From Jatrophihabitans cynanchi (lineage in GTDB: Bacteria; Actinomycetota; Actinomycetes; Mycobacteriales; Jatrophihabitantaceae): a stretch of 64,000 bases of DNA. The DNA is taken from positions 1,054,001 through 1,118,000 of the forward strand of contig NZ_CP097463.1 of NCBI RefSeq assembly GCF_027247405.1. Direction: 5' to 3'. Made by a program: the position numbers and the translations under genes. Under the pieces are notes generated by a model. The model was not told the origin of the DNA, searched no databases, and saw nothing but the letters and a program-made list of their open reading frames with translations. Below are positions 6,639 to 16,125 of the stretch, one piece after another (positions within the stretch are counted from its first letter, which is position 1; the number at the start of each line of letters is the position of its first letter).

Positions 6639-9473
6639 TCATCCCTCGGCCAACGCCGCGGACAGCCCGCCCCGGCCGGTGATGCCGAGCTTCTGATAGG
6701 CGTGCCGTAGGTGGTACTCGACGGTCTTCGGCGTCACGAACAGGGCCTGCGCGATCTGCGGGTTCGACAGCCCCTCAGCGGCCAGGCGCGCGACCCGGCG
6801 CTCGCTGGGCGTCAGCGCATCGGGCCCGCTGCGCCGTTCGGTCCGCGGTCGCGCGCCCGCCGCGGCAAGCTCCTGCCTGGCGAGCTCGGCAAGTCGGACC
6901 GCCCCGAGCGCCGCGGCCCGATCGAGCGCAGTCGCCAGCGGTGGCCGGGCGGCCGCGCGGTCACCGCCGCGCCGTAGCCGCGCGCCGATGTCGATCAGCA
7001 CTTCGGCCTGATCCAGCGCCGCTCCGGCCGATCCGAACAACGCCGACGCCTCGCGGAGCATCGCGATCCCGACGTCACCCGGCTCGAGCAAGCCGAGCAC
7101 CCGCAGCCCGCGCGCGCGGATCACCGGCAACCCGGCCCGCTCCCCGAGCGCGGCAAGCGGCTCGGCGAGCTTGCGCGCCCGGTCCGGCTCGCCGATCGCG
7201 AACGCCGCACGGCCCGCGAAGTCGCGCCACGGCAGCGCACTGTGCTCGACGGCGAGCTCGTCGCTCAGCCAGTTGCCGGCGCGCAGGAACTGCAACAGCG
7301 CATCGGACGGGCGGTTGCGGGCCAGCTCCAGGCGCCCGCGCGCGAACGCGAGCCAGGCGCGCTCCATGCCGCCGACCATGTCCGGGCGGTACACGGCATC
7401 GATGCTCGTCGCCGCATTCTCCAGTTCGCCGCGCTCGACCTGGATGATCGCGCACAGGGCGTACGCCGTTTCCTGGAACCGCGCCCATCCGGATTCGCCC
7501 GCCGCGATGGTCTGCTCGATGTCGGCTTGCGCCTCGTTGAGGCGGCCGAGGTCGAATTCGGTGCGCCCGCGCGTGTAGCTTGCCGACGCGAACGCGTCGA
7601 TCGAGCTGCTCTCGCGGGCACGCTGCAGGACCGTGGACGCCACGTGCGCTGCCGCCTGCAGTTCGTCGCACAGCTGGTAGGCCCAGACCACCATCAACCA
7701 GCCGGTGCCGTCGACGCCCTGGTCGTCCAGCAGATCCCCGTCGTGCCAGGCGCGCCTGGCCAGCGCGGCCGACCGGCGCGCGCCCTCGGCGTCCTGCGCC
7801 GACCGCAACGCCATCGCGGCGAGCAGCGACCGCTCCGCTGCCGTCCGGCCGCCCGGTACCGAGCGCTGCAGCCGGGCGGTCCGCCGGACGGCGCGCTGGC
7901 GCGACCCGGGGTCGAACATCGAGTTCACCAGGTAGTCGCTGATCACCTCGTCCTCGAGCGCGGGGGCGCTCAACGCCACCTCGTCCAGCGCCGCTTCCAG
8001 CACCTTCGCCGCGCCGAGGCGGTTGCCCTGCGCGGCCAGCGCACGGGCCAGCGTGCGCTGCAGCGCCACCCGCTCCGCGCCGCTGTGCAGCTCGGTCGCC
8101 TGGGTCAGGTGCTCGACGGCGCCCGGCGCGCCGGCTGCGAGTTCGGCAGCACCCAACTCGGCAAGCACGAGCGGGCGCTGCTCGGCCTGGGGAGGCTCCT
8201 CCAGCGCTCGGCTCAACTCCCGCACCGCGACGGCGGGCAGCCCGCCGCGGCGGGCATGCTCGGCGGAGGCCCGCAACACCTCGACGACCCACGGGTCGGC
8301 TGCTGCGGGTGCTCGCACCAGGTGCGCGGCCACCAGCGATGCGGCAGCGCCCTCGCTGGACAGCAGCCGGGCCGCGCGCAGGTGCAGCCGACCGCGCTGC
8401 TGGGGCGCCAGCTCCTGCTCGATCGACTGGCCGATGAGCGGATGCACGAACTCCAGTGCGCGCCCGGCCATCACGATCTCCTCGGCGACGAGCACGTCCG
8501 CGGTCCGCGCCGCGACGTCCGGTCGCACCTCGGCGAGGGCGGCGACGAGACGCAGCTGGCTGCCGTCCCCGAGTACCGCGAGCGCGCGCGCCAGGGCGAT
8601 CGCGCTGGAACCGAGCCGTCCCAGCCGGAACAGCGCCGCCCGGCTGATCGTCGCGAATCCCACGTCCCGCAGCCGCTGGCCGAGGTCGGCGGACGGGACG
8701 GGGGCGTCATCGGCCAGCGCGCGCAGCATCTCGTGGATGTAGTACGGGTTGCCCTTGGTGACGTCAGCGCAGACGGCAACGAGTTCGTCGTCGGCGTCCG
8801 ACATCCTGGCCCGCACGATCTCGGCGACCGCGGCGGGCGGCAGCGCAGACAGCGTCAGCCGGTTTCGGCCGAGCTCTGCGCGCACGGTCGCCAGCGCCGG
8901 GTCGTGCTCCTCCCCTGCCGGCGGCCGTGTCGCAGCCACCAGCCCGATCGGCAGCTCGTCCAGCCGCGCGGTCAGGTGCGCCAGGAAGCCCAGCGAGCCC
9001 TCGTCCGCGGCGTGCAGGTCGTCGACGCACAGGAGCAGCGGCCGGCTCTGCGCGAGATTCACAGCCAGCCAGAACAGGCCGTGCAGCATGGCGAACGTCG
9101 AACGCTCACCGTCGGCCACCGGCAGCCCACGGAACAGCGGCGACACCAGCTCGGCGGCGCCGGCGAACTGCGCTGCCCGCTCGCTCGACCCGGCCGGGGC
9201 CAGGGCACGCTCGAACAGCGCGATGGCCACGCCGTACGGGAAGTCCCGCTCGGTCGCGATCGCCCGGGCGCTCAGCACGTGCAATCCGGAGCGCTCGCCA
9301 GTCCTGGCCGCAGCGCGCACCAAGGCGGACTTTCCCATCCCGGCGGCACCCTCGATCAGCAGCGCGCTGCCGTCGCCCGCCGCCACCGACTCGACCAGCA
9401 CGTGCAGCCGGGCCAGCTCCTGATCGCGCCCCACCGGGGGTGCGTCCGAGCCGGCCGCAGGGAACACGATCAC
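6639..9473 (-). CDS. LuxR-family ATPase regulator (LAL type, MalT-like)
   Basis: 944 residues. The GTG start at 9471-9473 has AAGGA about 5 nt upstream. The N-terminal AAA-type ATPase has PPVGRDQELARL, Walker A LIEGAAGMGKSALVRAA (about residues 38-54) and Walker B LLLCVDDLHAAD. A long TPR-like helical middle (about residues 300-860) follows. A C-terminal LuxR helix-turn-helix (LTPSERRVARLAAEGLSNPQIAQALFVTPKTVEYHLRHAYQKLGI, about residues 885-930) ends the protein. LAL regulators use ATP and an inducer to activate transcription. It is divergent from a small ORF at 9608, and its targets are not evident. Confidence 0.92.
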   Translation of the reverse strand: MIVFPAAGSDAPPVGRDQELARLHVLVESVAAGDGSALLIEGAAGMGKSALVRAAARTGERSGLHVLSARAIATERDFPYGVAIALFERALAPAGSSERAAQFAGAAELVSPLFRGLPVADGERSTFAMLHGLFWLAVNLAQSRPLLLCVDDLHAADEGSLGFLAHLTARLDELPIGLVAATRPPAGEEHDPALATVRAELGRNRLTLSALPPAAVAEIVRARMSDADDELVAVCADVTKGNPYYIHEMLRALADDAPVPSADLGQRLRDVGFATISRAALFRLGRLGSSAIALARALAVLGDGSQLRLVAALAEVRPDVAARTADVLVAEEIVMAGRALEFVHPLIGQSIEQELAPQQRGRLHLRAARLLSSEGAAASLVAAHLVRAPAAADPWVVEVLRASAEHARRGGLPAVAVRELSRALEEPPQAEQRPLVLAELGAAELAAGAPGAVEHLTQATELHSGAERVALQRTLARALAAQGNRLGAAKVLEAALDEVALSAPALEDEVISDYLVNSMFDPGSRQRAVRRTARLQRSVPGGRTAAERSLLAAMALRSAQDAEGARRSAALARRAWHDGDLLDDQGVDGTGWLMVVWAYQLCDELQAAAHVASTVLQRARESSSIDAFASASYTRGRTEFDLGRLNEAQADIEQTIAAGESGWARFQETAYALCAIIQVERGELENAATSIDAVYRPDMVGGMERAWLAFARGRLELARNRPSDALLQFLRAGNWLSDELAVEHSALPWRDFAGRAAFAIGEPDRARKLAEPLAALGERAGLPVIRARGLRVLGLLEPGDVGIAMLREASALFGSAGAALDQAEVLIDIGARLRRGGDRAAARPPLATALDRAAALGAVRLAELARQELAAAGARPRTERRSGPDALTPSERRVARLAAEGLSNPQIAQALFVTPKTVEYHLRHAYQKLGITGRGGLSAALAEG

Positions 9474-9607
9474 CGTCCTTCGTAAACCATCGGGAACGCG
9501 ACACTTCGTGCAACGAACTATCGGCGCGGCAGATGTTCACTGAAGCCGCAAATCCTCGGGTGCAGCCCTAGCGTGCCAGGCGCGTGCACCCGGCAAGATT
9601 CTGGGCC

Positions 9608-9802
9608 ATGAGCGGTACCCGGGAGGGACGGCGGATCGTTCTCGAACTCGAGCCCACCGACGACGGCATTCGGGGCGCCCTGGCCACCGACGACGGCGTT
9701 CTTCAGCCGTTCGAAGGCTGGCTGGAGCTGTCCGCGCTGCTGGACGGAGTGCGGCCCCGAACCGAGGCAGCCGCCGAGCCACTCAGCGAAGTATCCGCCT
9801 GA
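9608..9802 (+). CDS. Small conserved-looking hypothetical protein
   Basis: 64 residues from the ATG at 9608-9610. The sequence is acidic, with a repeated theme (LELEPTDDGIRGALATDDG ... FEGWLELSALLDG) that looks like a two-stranded beta motif then a helix. There is no signal peptide or membrane segment. Codon bias resembles that of the real genes. I do not recognise a family. It is divergent from the LAL regulator, and the palindromic region begins 17 bp after its stop. Confidence 0.55.
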   Translation: MSGTREGRRIVLELEPTDDGIRGALATDDGVLQPFEGWLELSALLDGVRPRTEAAAEPLSEVSA

Positions 9803-9818
9803 CGAGAGCTGGGAGGGA

Positions 9819-10188
9819 CTCGAGGTCGGCCTGCGGCACCAGGACAGGCGCAGACCGACCTCGAGAGGAGCACTCGGCCAAGGGGGAGCCGGCGAGGCCG
9901 TGCGCATGCGCACGGCCTCGCCGTGCGTCCCGGTGCGGCTCCAGGTAGGTCGCTGCCAACGCCACGGCCGGCGCGGCGACCCGCGTCGGGTCGCGCTGCC
10001 GCGTCGCGTTCCGCCGCGGTTTGCACTCGCTGTTGCTGGCGCGAGTGAATGCCGAGTTCGGTTCGGCTTGCTCTGCTCGGTACGAGCGTGCGCCCGGCTC
10101 GGTCAAGCCCGGGCGTCCGGTGCGTACCTGCCAACGCGGTTTGTCCGGTATTGGCCGAGAAACATGCAGAAAAGTGCTGTCAGCACTG
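9819..10188 (+). repeat. Gene-free stretch of consecutive palindromes, including a 34-bp perfect palindrome
   Basis: Between the small ORF (9802) and rdgB (10286) I find no credible gene. The hairpins seen are: 9819-9835/9849-9865 (17-bp stem, one mismatch); 9890-9923 (34-bp perfect palindrome centred on GCGCATGCGC); 9977-9984/9988-9995 (8 bp, 3-nt loop); 10025-10031/10042-10048 (7 bp); 10091-10097/10109-10115 (7 bp); and 10174-10180/10182-10188 (AGTGCTG T CAGCACT). Confidence 0.8.
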
Positions 10189-10237
10189 GAATACCTTGCC
10201 GTCGGCGCAGTCGCCAGGCGGCAACCGGATCTTCGTC

Positions 10238-10270
10238 ATCGATCTCGACCGGTCCGGTAGCGAGATCGAT
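10238..10270 (-). terminator. Hairpin downstream of rdgB, probable operon end
   Basis: A 10-bp stem, ATCGATCTCG (10238-10247) with CGAGATCGAT (10261-10270), encloses a nested ACCGG-T-CCGGT hairpin. It begins 16 bp after the rdgB stop on the minus strand. There is no T-run, so factor-independent termination is uncertain. Confidence 0.45.
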
Positions 10271-10285
10271 TGCGATACAGCGCTG

Positions 10286-10885
10286 CTACGGCAGACGATC
10301 GAGCAGGTGCGGCACCAGCGCGCGCAGCGCGTTGCCACGATGGCTGATCTGATCCTTGCGGTCCGAATCCAACTCGGCGCTGGTCAACTCCAGCCCCGCA
10401 GGTACGAAGATCGGGTCGTAGCCGAAGCCGTTCTGCCCGCGCGGAGTACGCACCAGGCGACCGTCCATCCGACCGTCCACCACCACCTCGCCGTGCGCAT
10501 CGACGAACGCGACCGCGCAGACGAAGGCTGCGCCGAGCCGACAGTCCGGAGTGTCCGCCAACTGGGCCAGGACGAGTTCCAGGTTGGCCAGATCGTCACC
10601 GTGCCGCCCGGACCAGCGCGCCGAGAGCACGCCCGGCATGCCGTTGAGCGCCTCGACAGCCAGCCCCGAATCGTCAGCGACCGTGGCTAACCCCGTGTGC
10701 GCGAACCCCTCACGCGCCTTGAGCAGCGCATTGTCGGCGAACGTGGCGCCGGTCTCCGGGACCTCGTCGTACGGCGGGACGTCGTCCAGCCCGAGCACCT
10801 CGACCTCGGGCAGCGACGGTGCCAAGATCCGGCGCAGTTCGGCGAGCTTCTTCGCGTTCCGGCTGGCAAGCAGTACCCGAGTCAC
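10286..10885 (-). CDS. rdgB: RdgB/HAM1 family non-canonical purine NTP pyrophosphatase
   Basis: 199 residues. It hydrolyses XTP, dITP and ITP to monophosphates, keeping deaminated purines out of nucleic acids. The signatures are in order: [52 protein letters not shown] and [11 protein letters not shown]. The start is GTG at 10883-10885, overlapping the rph stop by GTGA, so translation is coupled. The rph-rdgB order is conserved in actinobacteria (Rv1340-Rv1341). Confidence 0.96.
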   Translation of the reverse strand: MTRVLLASRNAKKLAELRRILAPSLPEVEVLGLDDVPPYDEVPETGATFADNALLKAREGFAHTGLATVADDSGLAVEALNGMPGVLSARWSGRHGDDLANLELVLAQLADTPDCRLGAAFVCAVAFVDAHGEVVVDGRMDGRLVRTPRGQNGFGYDPIFVPAGLELTSAELDSDRKDQISHRGNALRALVPHLLDRLP

Positions 10886-11604
10886 GAAGCGAGCGCCTCA
10901 TGCTGGAACTTCGCCAGGTCGGCACAACCGGCAACAGCGAGGTCGAGCAGCGCGTCCAACTCATCGCGGCGGAACGGGGTGCCCTCGGCGGTGCCCTGCA
11001 CCTCGACGAACTCCCCCGTTCCGGTCACGACCACGTTCATATCGGTCTCGGCACGCACGTCCTCGGTGTACATCAGATCCAGCCGCGGCTCGCCGTCGAT
11101 GACGCCGACCGACACCGCACTGATCGAGTTGACCAGCGGCTCGGGACGCGCCAGCGCACCCTTCGCACGCAGCCAGGACACCGCGTCGGCGAGCGCGACG
11201 TAAGCGCCGGTGATCGCCGCGGTGCGGGTGCCGCCGTCGGCCTGGAGCACGTCGCAGTCGATCGCGATCGAGTTCTCGCCGAGCGCCGACAGGTCGATCG
11301 CGGCACGCAACGAGCGGCCGATCAGCCGCGAGATCTCGTGGGTGCGACCACCGATCCGGCCCTTGACCGACTCGCGGTCGTTGCGGGTGAGGGTGGCGCG
11401 CGGCAGCATCGCGTACTCGGCGGTGACCCAGCCCAGCCCGCTGCCCTTGCGCCAGCGCGGCACCCCCTGCTGGACCGAGGCCGCGCAGAGCACCTTCGTC
11501 TCGCCGAACTCGACCAGCGCCGAACCCTCGGCGTACGCCTGCCAGTTGCGTGTGATCGTTATCGGACGGAGCTGGTCGGCCGCGCGGCCGTCTGGGCGTG
11601 ACAT
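10882..11604 (-). CDS. rph: Ribonuclease PH
   Basis: 240 residues from the ATG at 11602-11604 (a GTG two codons upstream is an alternative). This phosphorolytic 3'-5' exoribonuclease trims tRNA 3' ends. Characteristic segments are [74 protein letters not shown] (in pieces), [25 protein letters not shown] and the C-terminal VEVQGTAEG. Length equals the family norm. It is the first gene of the rph-rdgB unit. Confidence 0.96.
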   Translation of the reverse strand: MSRPDGRAADQLRPITITRNWQAYAEGSALVEFGETKVLCAASVQQGVPRWRKGSGLGWVTAEYAMLPRATLTRNDRESVKGRIGGRTHEISRLIGRSLRAAIDLSALGENSIAIDCDVLQADGGTRTAAITGAYVALADAVSWLRAKGALARPEPLVNSISAVSVGVIDGEPRLDLMYTEDVRAETDMNVVVTGTGEFVEVQGTAEGTPFRRDELDALLDLAVAGCADLAKFQHEALAS

Positions 11605-11614
11605 GCCCACGAGC

Positions 11615-14122
11615 CTAAACGGGCGGCCTGTCTGCGCCGGTCGGGACCACGTCCGACGCCTTCCGCCGGCCGGGCGAATCGATCAGCCCGGCCACCCGCA
11701 CCACAGCACGCTGGAACTGTGGCACGGCCCAGAACGACGAGTGCCGCAGCGCGGCAGGGTGCACGGTGTCGCCGGGCGCGATGTCGTACGGCGGGTCGAT
11801 CAGGTGCAGGTCCAGCGTCAGCCCGCCCGGTCCCACGGGTTCGGCCGCACCCGGCTCCCACGCCGGCGCGACCGCCGGCGGCGGCCCGGACAGCACCGGG
11901 CCACCCAGGTAGTCGCTGTAGCGCCACAGATTGCGCCACCGCTGATCGTCCGGGCCACGACGCAGCGAGGTCCGCAGGTCGCGCAGCGTCCGCGGCCCGA
12001 AGTAGGCCGGGAAGTACCGCCCGTACAGGCGGCGCAGCACGCAGCCGAAGGTCAGCAGCCCGACCCGAGGCAGTACCGGATCCTCCGGCTCGAACGCGTC
12101 GCCGGTGCGCAGTTGCAGCACGGCGGCCGCGCCGAGCACCGTGCCCTGGCTGTGCGCGGCGAGTACGACGCCGGTGCCGTTGCCGGTGTGCCAGCGCATC
12201 CGGTACACCAGCTCGGGCACCGTGCGCTCGGCGTAACACGGAGCGGCCAGCGGGTGCGCCTGGCGCGGCCAGAACGAGGCGAGGTCCCACAAGATGCCGA
12301 GGGAACGGCGGGTCGGGCCCAGGCGGAACGCGGTCGCGCCGAGCCCGACCAGCAGCAGCAGCGAGATGACCACGAGGTAGGCGCCGGTGCCCTGCAGCGA
12401 GGACGGCGTGAAGAACGCGCCGATCCCCGCGCTGTGCCGGGTGTCCAGCAGCCAGCGGGCCGCAGCTCCGGCACCAAAGGCATGCTCGGCGAACAGGACG
12501 CCCGCGACGGCGTAGCTGAACACCGCGCCGGCGAGCATCAGGACGCCGATCACCGTGCCCGCGACGTCGACCACCCGACCGAACCAGAACGCGCGCAGGA
12601 CCGCCCGCCCGCGGCCGGAGTTCGGCCGGCCCGGGTAGTCGGTGGTGAACGAGTCCGGCACGAGCAGCGCGGACGTCGGCTTCAGCCGGTGCAGCGCGAC
12701 GGCGATGGCGACCACCGCGGCCAGCACCGCCGCGAGGAACACGCCGACCGACACCGCGAACGTCAAGGCGGCGTCCAGGATCGGCTCGGGCACCGTGAAC
12801 GCGCGCGAGACGCGAGACACCTCACCGAACCCGGGCTTGAGCGAGCCGGTGCGCAGCCACGTCGCCGCGTACAGGTAGACGCCGGCGGTGAAGACCGAGG
12901 CGAGGAAAACCGCCATCAGCGCCAGCACCGCGGTGCCGTAGCCGCCGACACCCGGGCGCGGGCCCGGTTCACCCACGACGACACGCCGGCCGGCACTCGC
13001 CTTCGCCCCCGCCACTGTGACCGCGAGCACCAGCAGCAACACCAACTCCACGAAGAGCAGCACCAGCAGGGTGTCGCCGAACTTGGGCAGGGCGGCAGCG
13101 CTGGCGTACCGCCCGTCCACCGCGTCCGGCACGAACACCAGCCAGGCCAGCGTTGCCGCGTACGTCGCGAACAGCACACCCCAGGTCACGTAACTCGCGC
13201 GCTGCCAGCGCAGGTCGGCGCGGTGCCCGGTGAACGACGGGACGCAGATCGCGGCCACCGCACAGCCGGCGATGACGGCCGCCACGACACCGTCGGCCCA
13301 GCGCAGCGGCGTGGCCAGCGGCGCCGAGACGAACCACAGCGTCGTGGCGAGCGCAACCTGCACGTGCAGCGCGCGCAGCCGCCGTACCGGGTGGTCGTTC
13401 TCCCACATCCAGCGCGAGCCCAGCCCGACCTCGGACGCCTCCGGCGGATCGAGCCGGTCCCACGCCGGGTGCGGCGTCGTCAGGTCGACCAGCGGCGACG
13501 GCGTGCATTCATAGCGAGTGACCGTGCGCTTGCTGATCCACCACAGCACCAGCACCGCGAACAGCGGCAGCAGCACGCCGATCGCCAGCCGGTGCGCGGT
13601 CGACCAGGCCGTGATGTGGTCGAAGATCCACCCCGGGGATGCCTGAGCGCAGCGCCCGCGCGACCCGCCGCCGCACTGCCAGCCGACCAGATCCACGCCG
13701 ATCCCGGCGAACGCGGTGACCAGCACGGCGGTCAGCGTCAGCGCCAGCAGCCGGCAGGTGAACCAGAGCAGCCAGAGCCGGTTGCGCGCGCCGGCCGTCA
13801 TCGGGCCGCTCGGGTCGGCCGGACGCATCCGGGGCGCCACGTTGATCAGCGTGAACGGCAGCAGCAGCAGCCAGAACGCACGCGACGGCGCTCCCGAGGT
13901 CAGCCCGCCCCAGACGTACCCCTCCAACTGCGGGCCGCGCACCGTCGGCTGCGGATCGCCGGCGGGCCAGCTGTCGGTCCGTTCGGCCGCCAGCCGCGGC
14001 CGGTAGAAGCCCGCGACCGCGTTGCCGGCCACCCGCTCGACCAGGGGCCGGTCGAGCAACTCCTCCGGAGGCGTGCCGGAGACGCCGTGCACCCGCAGCT
14101 CGATGACCTCGTCCACCTGCAT
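11615..14122 (-). CDS. Large polytopic membrane protein with alpha/beta-hydrolase (lipase-like) motifs
   Basis: 835 residues from the ATG at 14120-14122, with GGGAGG 7 nt upstream. It starts with [22 protein letters not shown], a hydrolase-like oxyanion strand (HGV). About 8-10 transmembrane segments follow between residues 75 and 590. The C-terminal 230 residues carry [16 protein letters not shown] (G/A-H-S-x-G nucleophile elbow) and end in [16 protein letters not shown]. The split of the hydrolase fold around a membrane block is unusual but recurs in actinobacterial proteins of unknown role. Substrate unknown; lipid or ester hydrolysis at the membrane is only a guess. Confidence 0.7.
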   Translation of the reverse strand: MQVDEVIELRVHGVSGTPPEELLDRPLVERVAGNAVAGFYRPRLAAERTDSWPAGDPQPTVRGPQLEGYVWGGLTSGAPSRAFWLLLLPFTLINVAPRMRPADPSGPMTAGARNRLWLLWFTCRLLALTLTAVLVTAFAGIGVDLVGWQCGGGSRGRCAQASPGWIFDHITAWSTAHRLAIGVLLPLFAVLVLWWISKRTVTRYECTPSPLVDLTTPHPAWDRLDPPEASEVGLGSRWMWENDHPVRRLRALHVQVALATTLWFVSAPLATPLRWADGVVAAVIAGCAVAAICVPSFTGHRADLRWQRASYVTWGVLFATYAATLAWLVFVPDAVDGRYASAAALPKFGDTLLVLLFVELVLLLVLAVTVAGAKASAGRRVVVGEPGPRPGVGGYGTAVLALMAVFLASVFTAGVYLYAATWLRTGSLKPGFGEVSRVSRAFTVPEPILDAALTFAVSVGVFLAAVLAAVVAIAVALHRLKPTSALLVPDSFTTDYPGRPNSGRGRAVLRAFWFGRVVDVAGTVIGVLMLAGAVFSYAVAGVLFAEHAFGAGAAARWLLDTRHSAGIGAFFTPSSLQGTGAYLVVISLLLLVGLGATAFRLGPTRRSLGILWDLASFWPRQAHPLAAPCYAERTVPELVYRMRWHTGNGTGVVLAAHSQGTVLGAAAVLQLRTGDAFEPEDPVLPRVGLLTFGCVLRRLYGRYFPAYFGPRTLRDLRTSLRRGPDDQRWRNLWRYSDYLGGPVLSGPPPAVAPAWEPGAAEPVGPGGLTLDLHLIDPPYDIAPGDTVHPAALRHSSFWAVPQFQRAVVRVAGLIDSPGRRKASDVVPTGADRPPV

Positions 14123-14273
14123 CGGCTCGCCTCCCTGCAGTTGCCGGCAACCTAGCGCCCGGGTGCGACGCGAACCAGCAGCACGCACCGGCTGGCACGC
14201 GTTGTCCGGCCGTGTCAGCGCGTGTCAGCCGCACGTGCGCCCGCTACCAGGGCCACCGGGCACTGTCGCAGCC

Positions 14274-15230
14274 ATGACGAACGCATTCGAAGCAGAAGGA
14301 CTCACCAAGCGATTCGGTGATACCCAGGCGCTGGCCGGCATCGACCTGTCCGCGGCCGAGGGAACCGTCCTGGGCGTCCTCGGCCCGAACGGAGCCGGCA
14401 AGACGACAGCCGTCCGGATCCTCGCCACGCTGCTGCGCCCGGACTCCGGTACCGCGCGGGTGGCCGGCTACGACGTGCTGCGCGAGCCGCTCAAGGTGCG
14501 CCAGAACATCGGGCTGACCGGCCAGTACGCCTCCGTCGACGAGGACCTGACCGGCATGCAGAACCTGGTGATGATCGGGCAGCTGCTCGACCTGTCGACC
14601 ACCGCCGCCCGGCGCCGCGCCACCGAGTTGCTCGAGTGGTTCGACCTCACCGGCGCAGCCAGCCGGATCGCCAAGACCTACTCCGGCGGCATGCGGCGGC
14701 GGCTGGACCTGGCCGCGTCGCTGGTCGGGCGGCCGCCGGTGATCTTCCTGGACGAGCCGACCACCGGACTCGACCCGGCCAAGCGCGAGGACATGTGGGG
14801 GGTGGTCCGCAGCCTGGTCAACGACGGGTCGACGGTGCTGCTCACCACCCAGTACCTGGACGAGGCCGACGCGCTCGCGGACGACATCACCGTGATCGAC
14901 CACGGCCGGGTGATCGCCCACGACACGCCGGACGGACTCAAGCGGGTGGTCGGCGGGCAGCGGCTCACCGCCCGCCCGGTGGACCCCGCGCACTACGAGC
15001 CGCTCGGCCAGATCCTGGCCGAGCTCACCGGCAACACCCCCGAACCGGAGGGACGGCACTCGCTGACCGTCACCGTCGACGACGACGAGCTGTTGCCGGC
15101 CGCCCTCACCCGGCTGCACGAGGCGGGGATCCGGGTCACCGAGTTCTCGCTGCACCTGCCCAGCCTGGACGAGGTGTTCTTCACCCTCACCGGCGCCCGC
15201 ACCGAAGACGATCAGGAGCCAGCTGCATGA
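14274..15230 (+). CDS. ABC transporter ATP-binding protein, DrrA family
   Basis: 318 residues with an ATG at 14274. Walker A is VLGPNGAGKTTAVRIL, the signature is KTYSGGMRRRLDLA, Walker B is PPVIFLDEPTTGLDP, and the switch region is VLLTTQYLDEADAL. The C-terminal DUF4162-type extension (about residues 235-318, ending LDEVFFTLTG) is typical of DrrA-like daunorubicin-resistance ATPases. It is the cytoplasmic motor for the permease at 15286. The genes are linked through a 20-codon ORF whose ATG overlaps this stop. Confidence 0.94.
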   Translation: MTNAFEAEGLTKRFGDTQALAGIDLSAAEGTVLGVLGPNGAGKTTAVRILATLLRPDSGTARVAGYDVLREPLKVRQNIGLTGQYASVDEDLTGMQNLVMIGQLLDLSTTAARRRATELLEWFDLTGAASRIAKTYSGGMRRRLDLAASLVGRPPVIFLDEPTTGLDPAKREDMWGVVRSLVNDGSTVLLTTQYLDEADALADDITVIDHGRVIAHDTPDGLKRVVGGQRLTARPVDPAHYEPLGQILAELTGNTPEPEGRHSLTVTVDDDELLPAALTRLHEAGIRVTEFSLHLPSLDEVFFTLTGARTEDDQEPAA

Positions 15231-15289
15231 ACACCACACGACACTGCTCGACACGGAACGCTCCGCACTCCCACGGGGGCCCGGCATGA
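15227..15289 (+). CDS. 20-codon intercistronic coupling ORF
   Basis: The ATG (15227-15229) overlaps the ATPase stop as ATGA, and its TGA (15287-15289) overlaps the permease start as ATGA, so ribosomes could pass through all three frames. The peptide begins MNTTRHCS and ends APHSHGGPA. A related 32-codon ORF with the same double ATGA arrangement lies at 38344-38442 (MTTPRNCS ... TPHFRGGPG). The DNA also shares CTCCGCACT and GGGGGCCC(C)GG motifs. Function is unknown; a translational relay or a small repeat element is possible. Confidence 0.5.
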   Translation: MNTTRHCSTRNAPHSHGGPA

Positions 15290-16125
15290 GTGCGACGACC
15301 ATGAACAAGTACTCCAGGCCCGCTCCGCCGGCCGCCGCCGCCGAGACGGACGCCGCCGCACCGCAGTTCCGCACGCTGCGGCACGCGCTGGTGCTCGCCA
15401 AGCGCAACCTGATCAAGACGGCGCGCACACCGGAGCAGCTGATCGACGTCACCGTGCAGCCGATCATCTTCCTGCTGCTGTTCGTGTACGTCTTCGGCGG
15501 CGCGATCAGCGGGGGCTCGCGGCACGACTACCTGCAGTACCTGCTGCCCGGCCTGCTCGGCCAGGGCATCGCGCTCGGGTCGGTCGCGCTGGGCCAGAAC
15601 ATGAACGCCGACATCGAGAAGGGCGTGTTCGACCGGTTCCGCTCGCTGCCGATCGCACGGTCGGCACCGCTGGTCGGGGCGGTGCTCGCCGACTTCTTCC
15701 GCTACCTGCTGGTGTGCGTGATCTTCCTCGGCTTCGGCTACGTGATGGGCTTCCGGATCACGACGAATCCTCTCGCGGTCGTCGCCGCCGTCGCACTGGC
15801 CATCGCGTTCGCGCTGTGCTTCTGCTGGATCTCGGTGTGGGTCGGGATGAAGGCGCGCACCCCCGGCTCCGTGCAGGGCGTGATGTTCCTGCTCATCCTG
15901 CCGCTTTCCTTCGGCAGCAACGTGTTCGTCAGTACCTCGACGATGCCGGGCTGGATGCAGGCGTTCGTCAAGGTCAACCCGATCTCACACCTGGTGGGCG
16001 CGGTGCGTGGCATGACGGTCGGCGGCCCGGTGGCCGGGCACGTCGGCTGGACGCTGCTGTGGATGGCCGGGCTGCTGGTGGTGTTCGTGCCGCTGGCGAT
16101 GCGCGCCTACCGGCGCCGCACCTGA
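15286..16125 (+). CDS. ABC-2 type transporter permease, DrrB family
   Basis: 279 residues. A cytosolic N-terminus of about 55 residues is followed by six transmembrane segments, with the ABC-2 signature around QNMNADIEKGVFDRFRSLPIARSAPL and FVKVNPISHLVGAVRGM. It pairs with the ATPase at 14274 as a drug, lipid or natural-product exporter; the substrate is not deducible. The start at 15286 overlaps the 20-codon ORF; ATG 15301 is an alternative. Its stop is directly adjacent to the stop of the convergent regulator gene (0 bp between). Confidence 0.92.
   Translation: MSATTMNKYSRPAPPAAAAETDAAAPQFRTLRHALVLAKRNLIKTARTPEQLIDVTVQPIIFLLLFVYVFGGAISGGSRHDYLQYLLPGLLGQGIALGSVALGQNMNADIEKGVFDRFRSLPIARSAPLVGAVLADFFRYLLVCVIFLGFGYVMGFRITTNPLAVVAAVALAIAFALCFCWISVWVGMKARTPGSVQGVMFLLILPLSFGSNVFVSTSTMPGWMQAFVKVNPISHLVGAVRGMTVGGPVAGHVGWTLLWMAGLLVVFVPLAMRAYRRRT

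Noticed and set aside
10049-10690. An open frame running through the palindromic region into rdgB antisense
   Set aside because: The first part is hairpin sequence and the second mirrors rdgB; no family features or codon bias.
11210-14155. A 981-codon open frame on the + strand
   Set aside because: It lies antisense to rph and the membrane hydrolase, is dominated by Arg/Gln/Gly/His, and has no recognisable domain. It is the usual antisense shadow of G/C-rich third positions.
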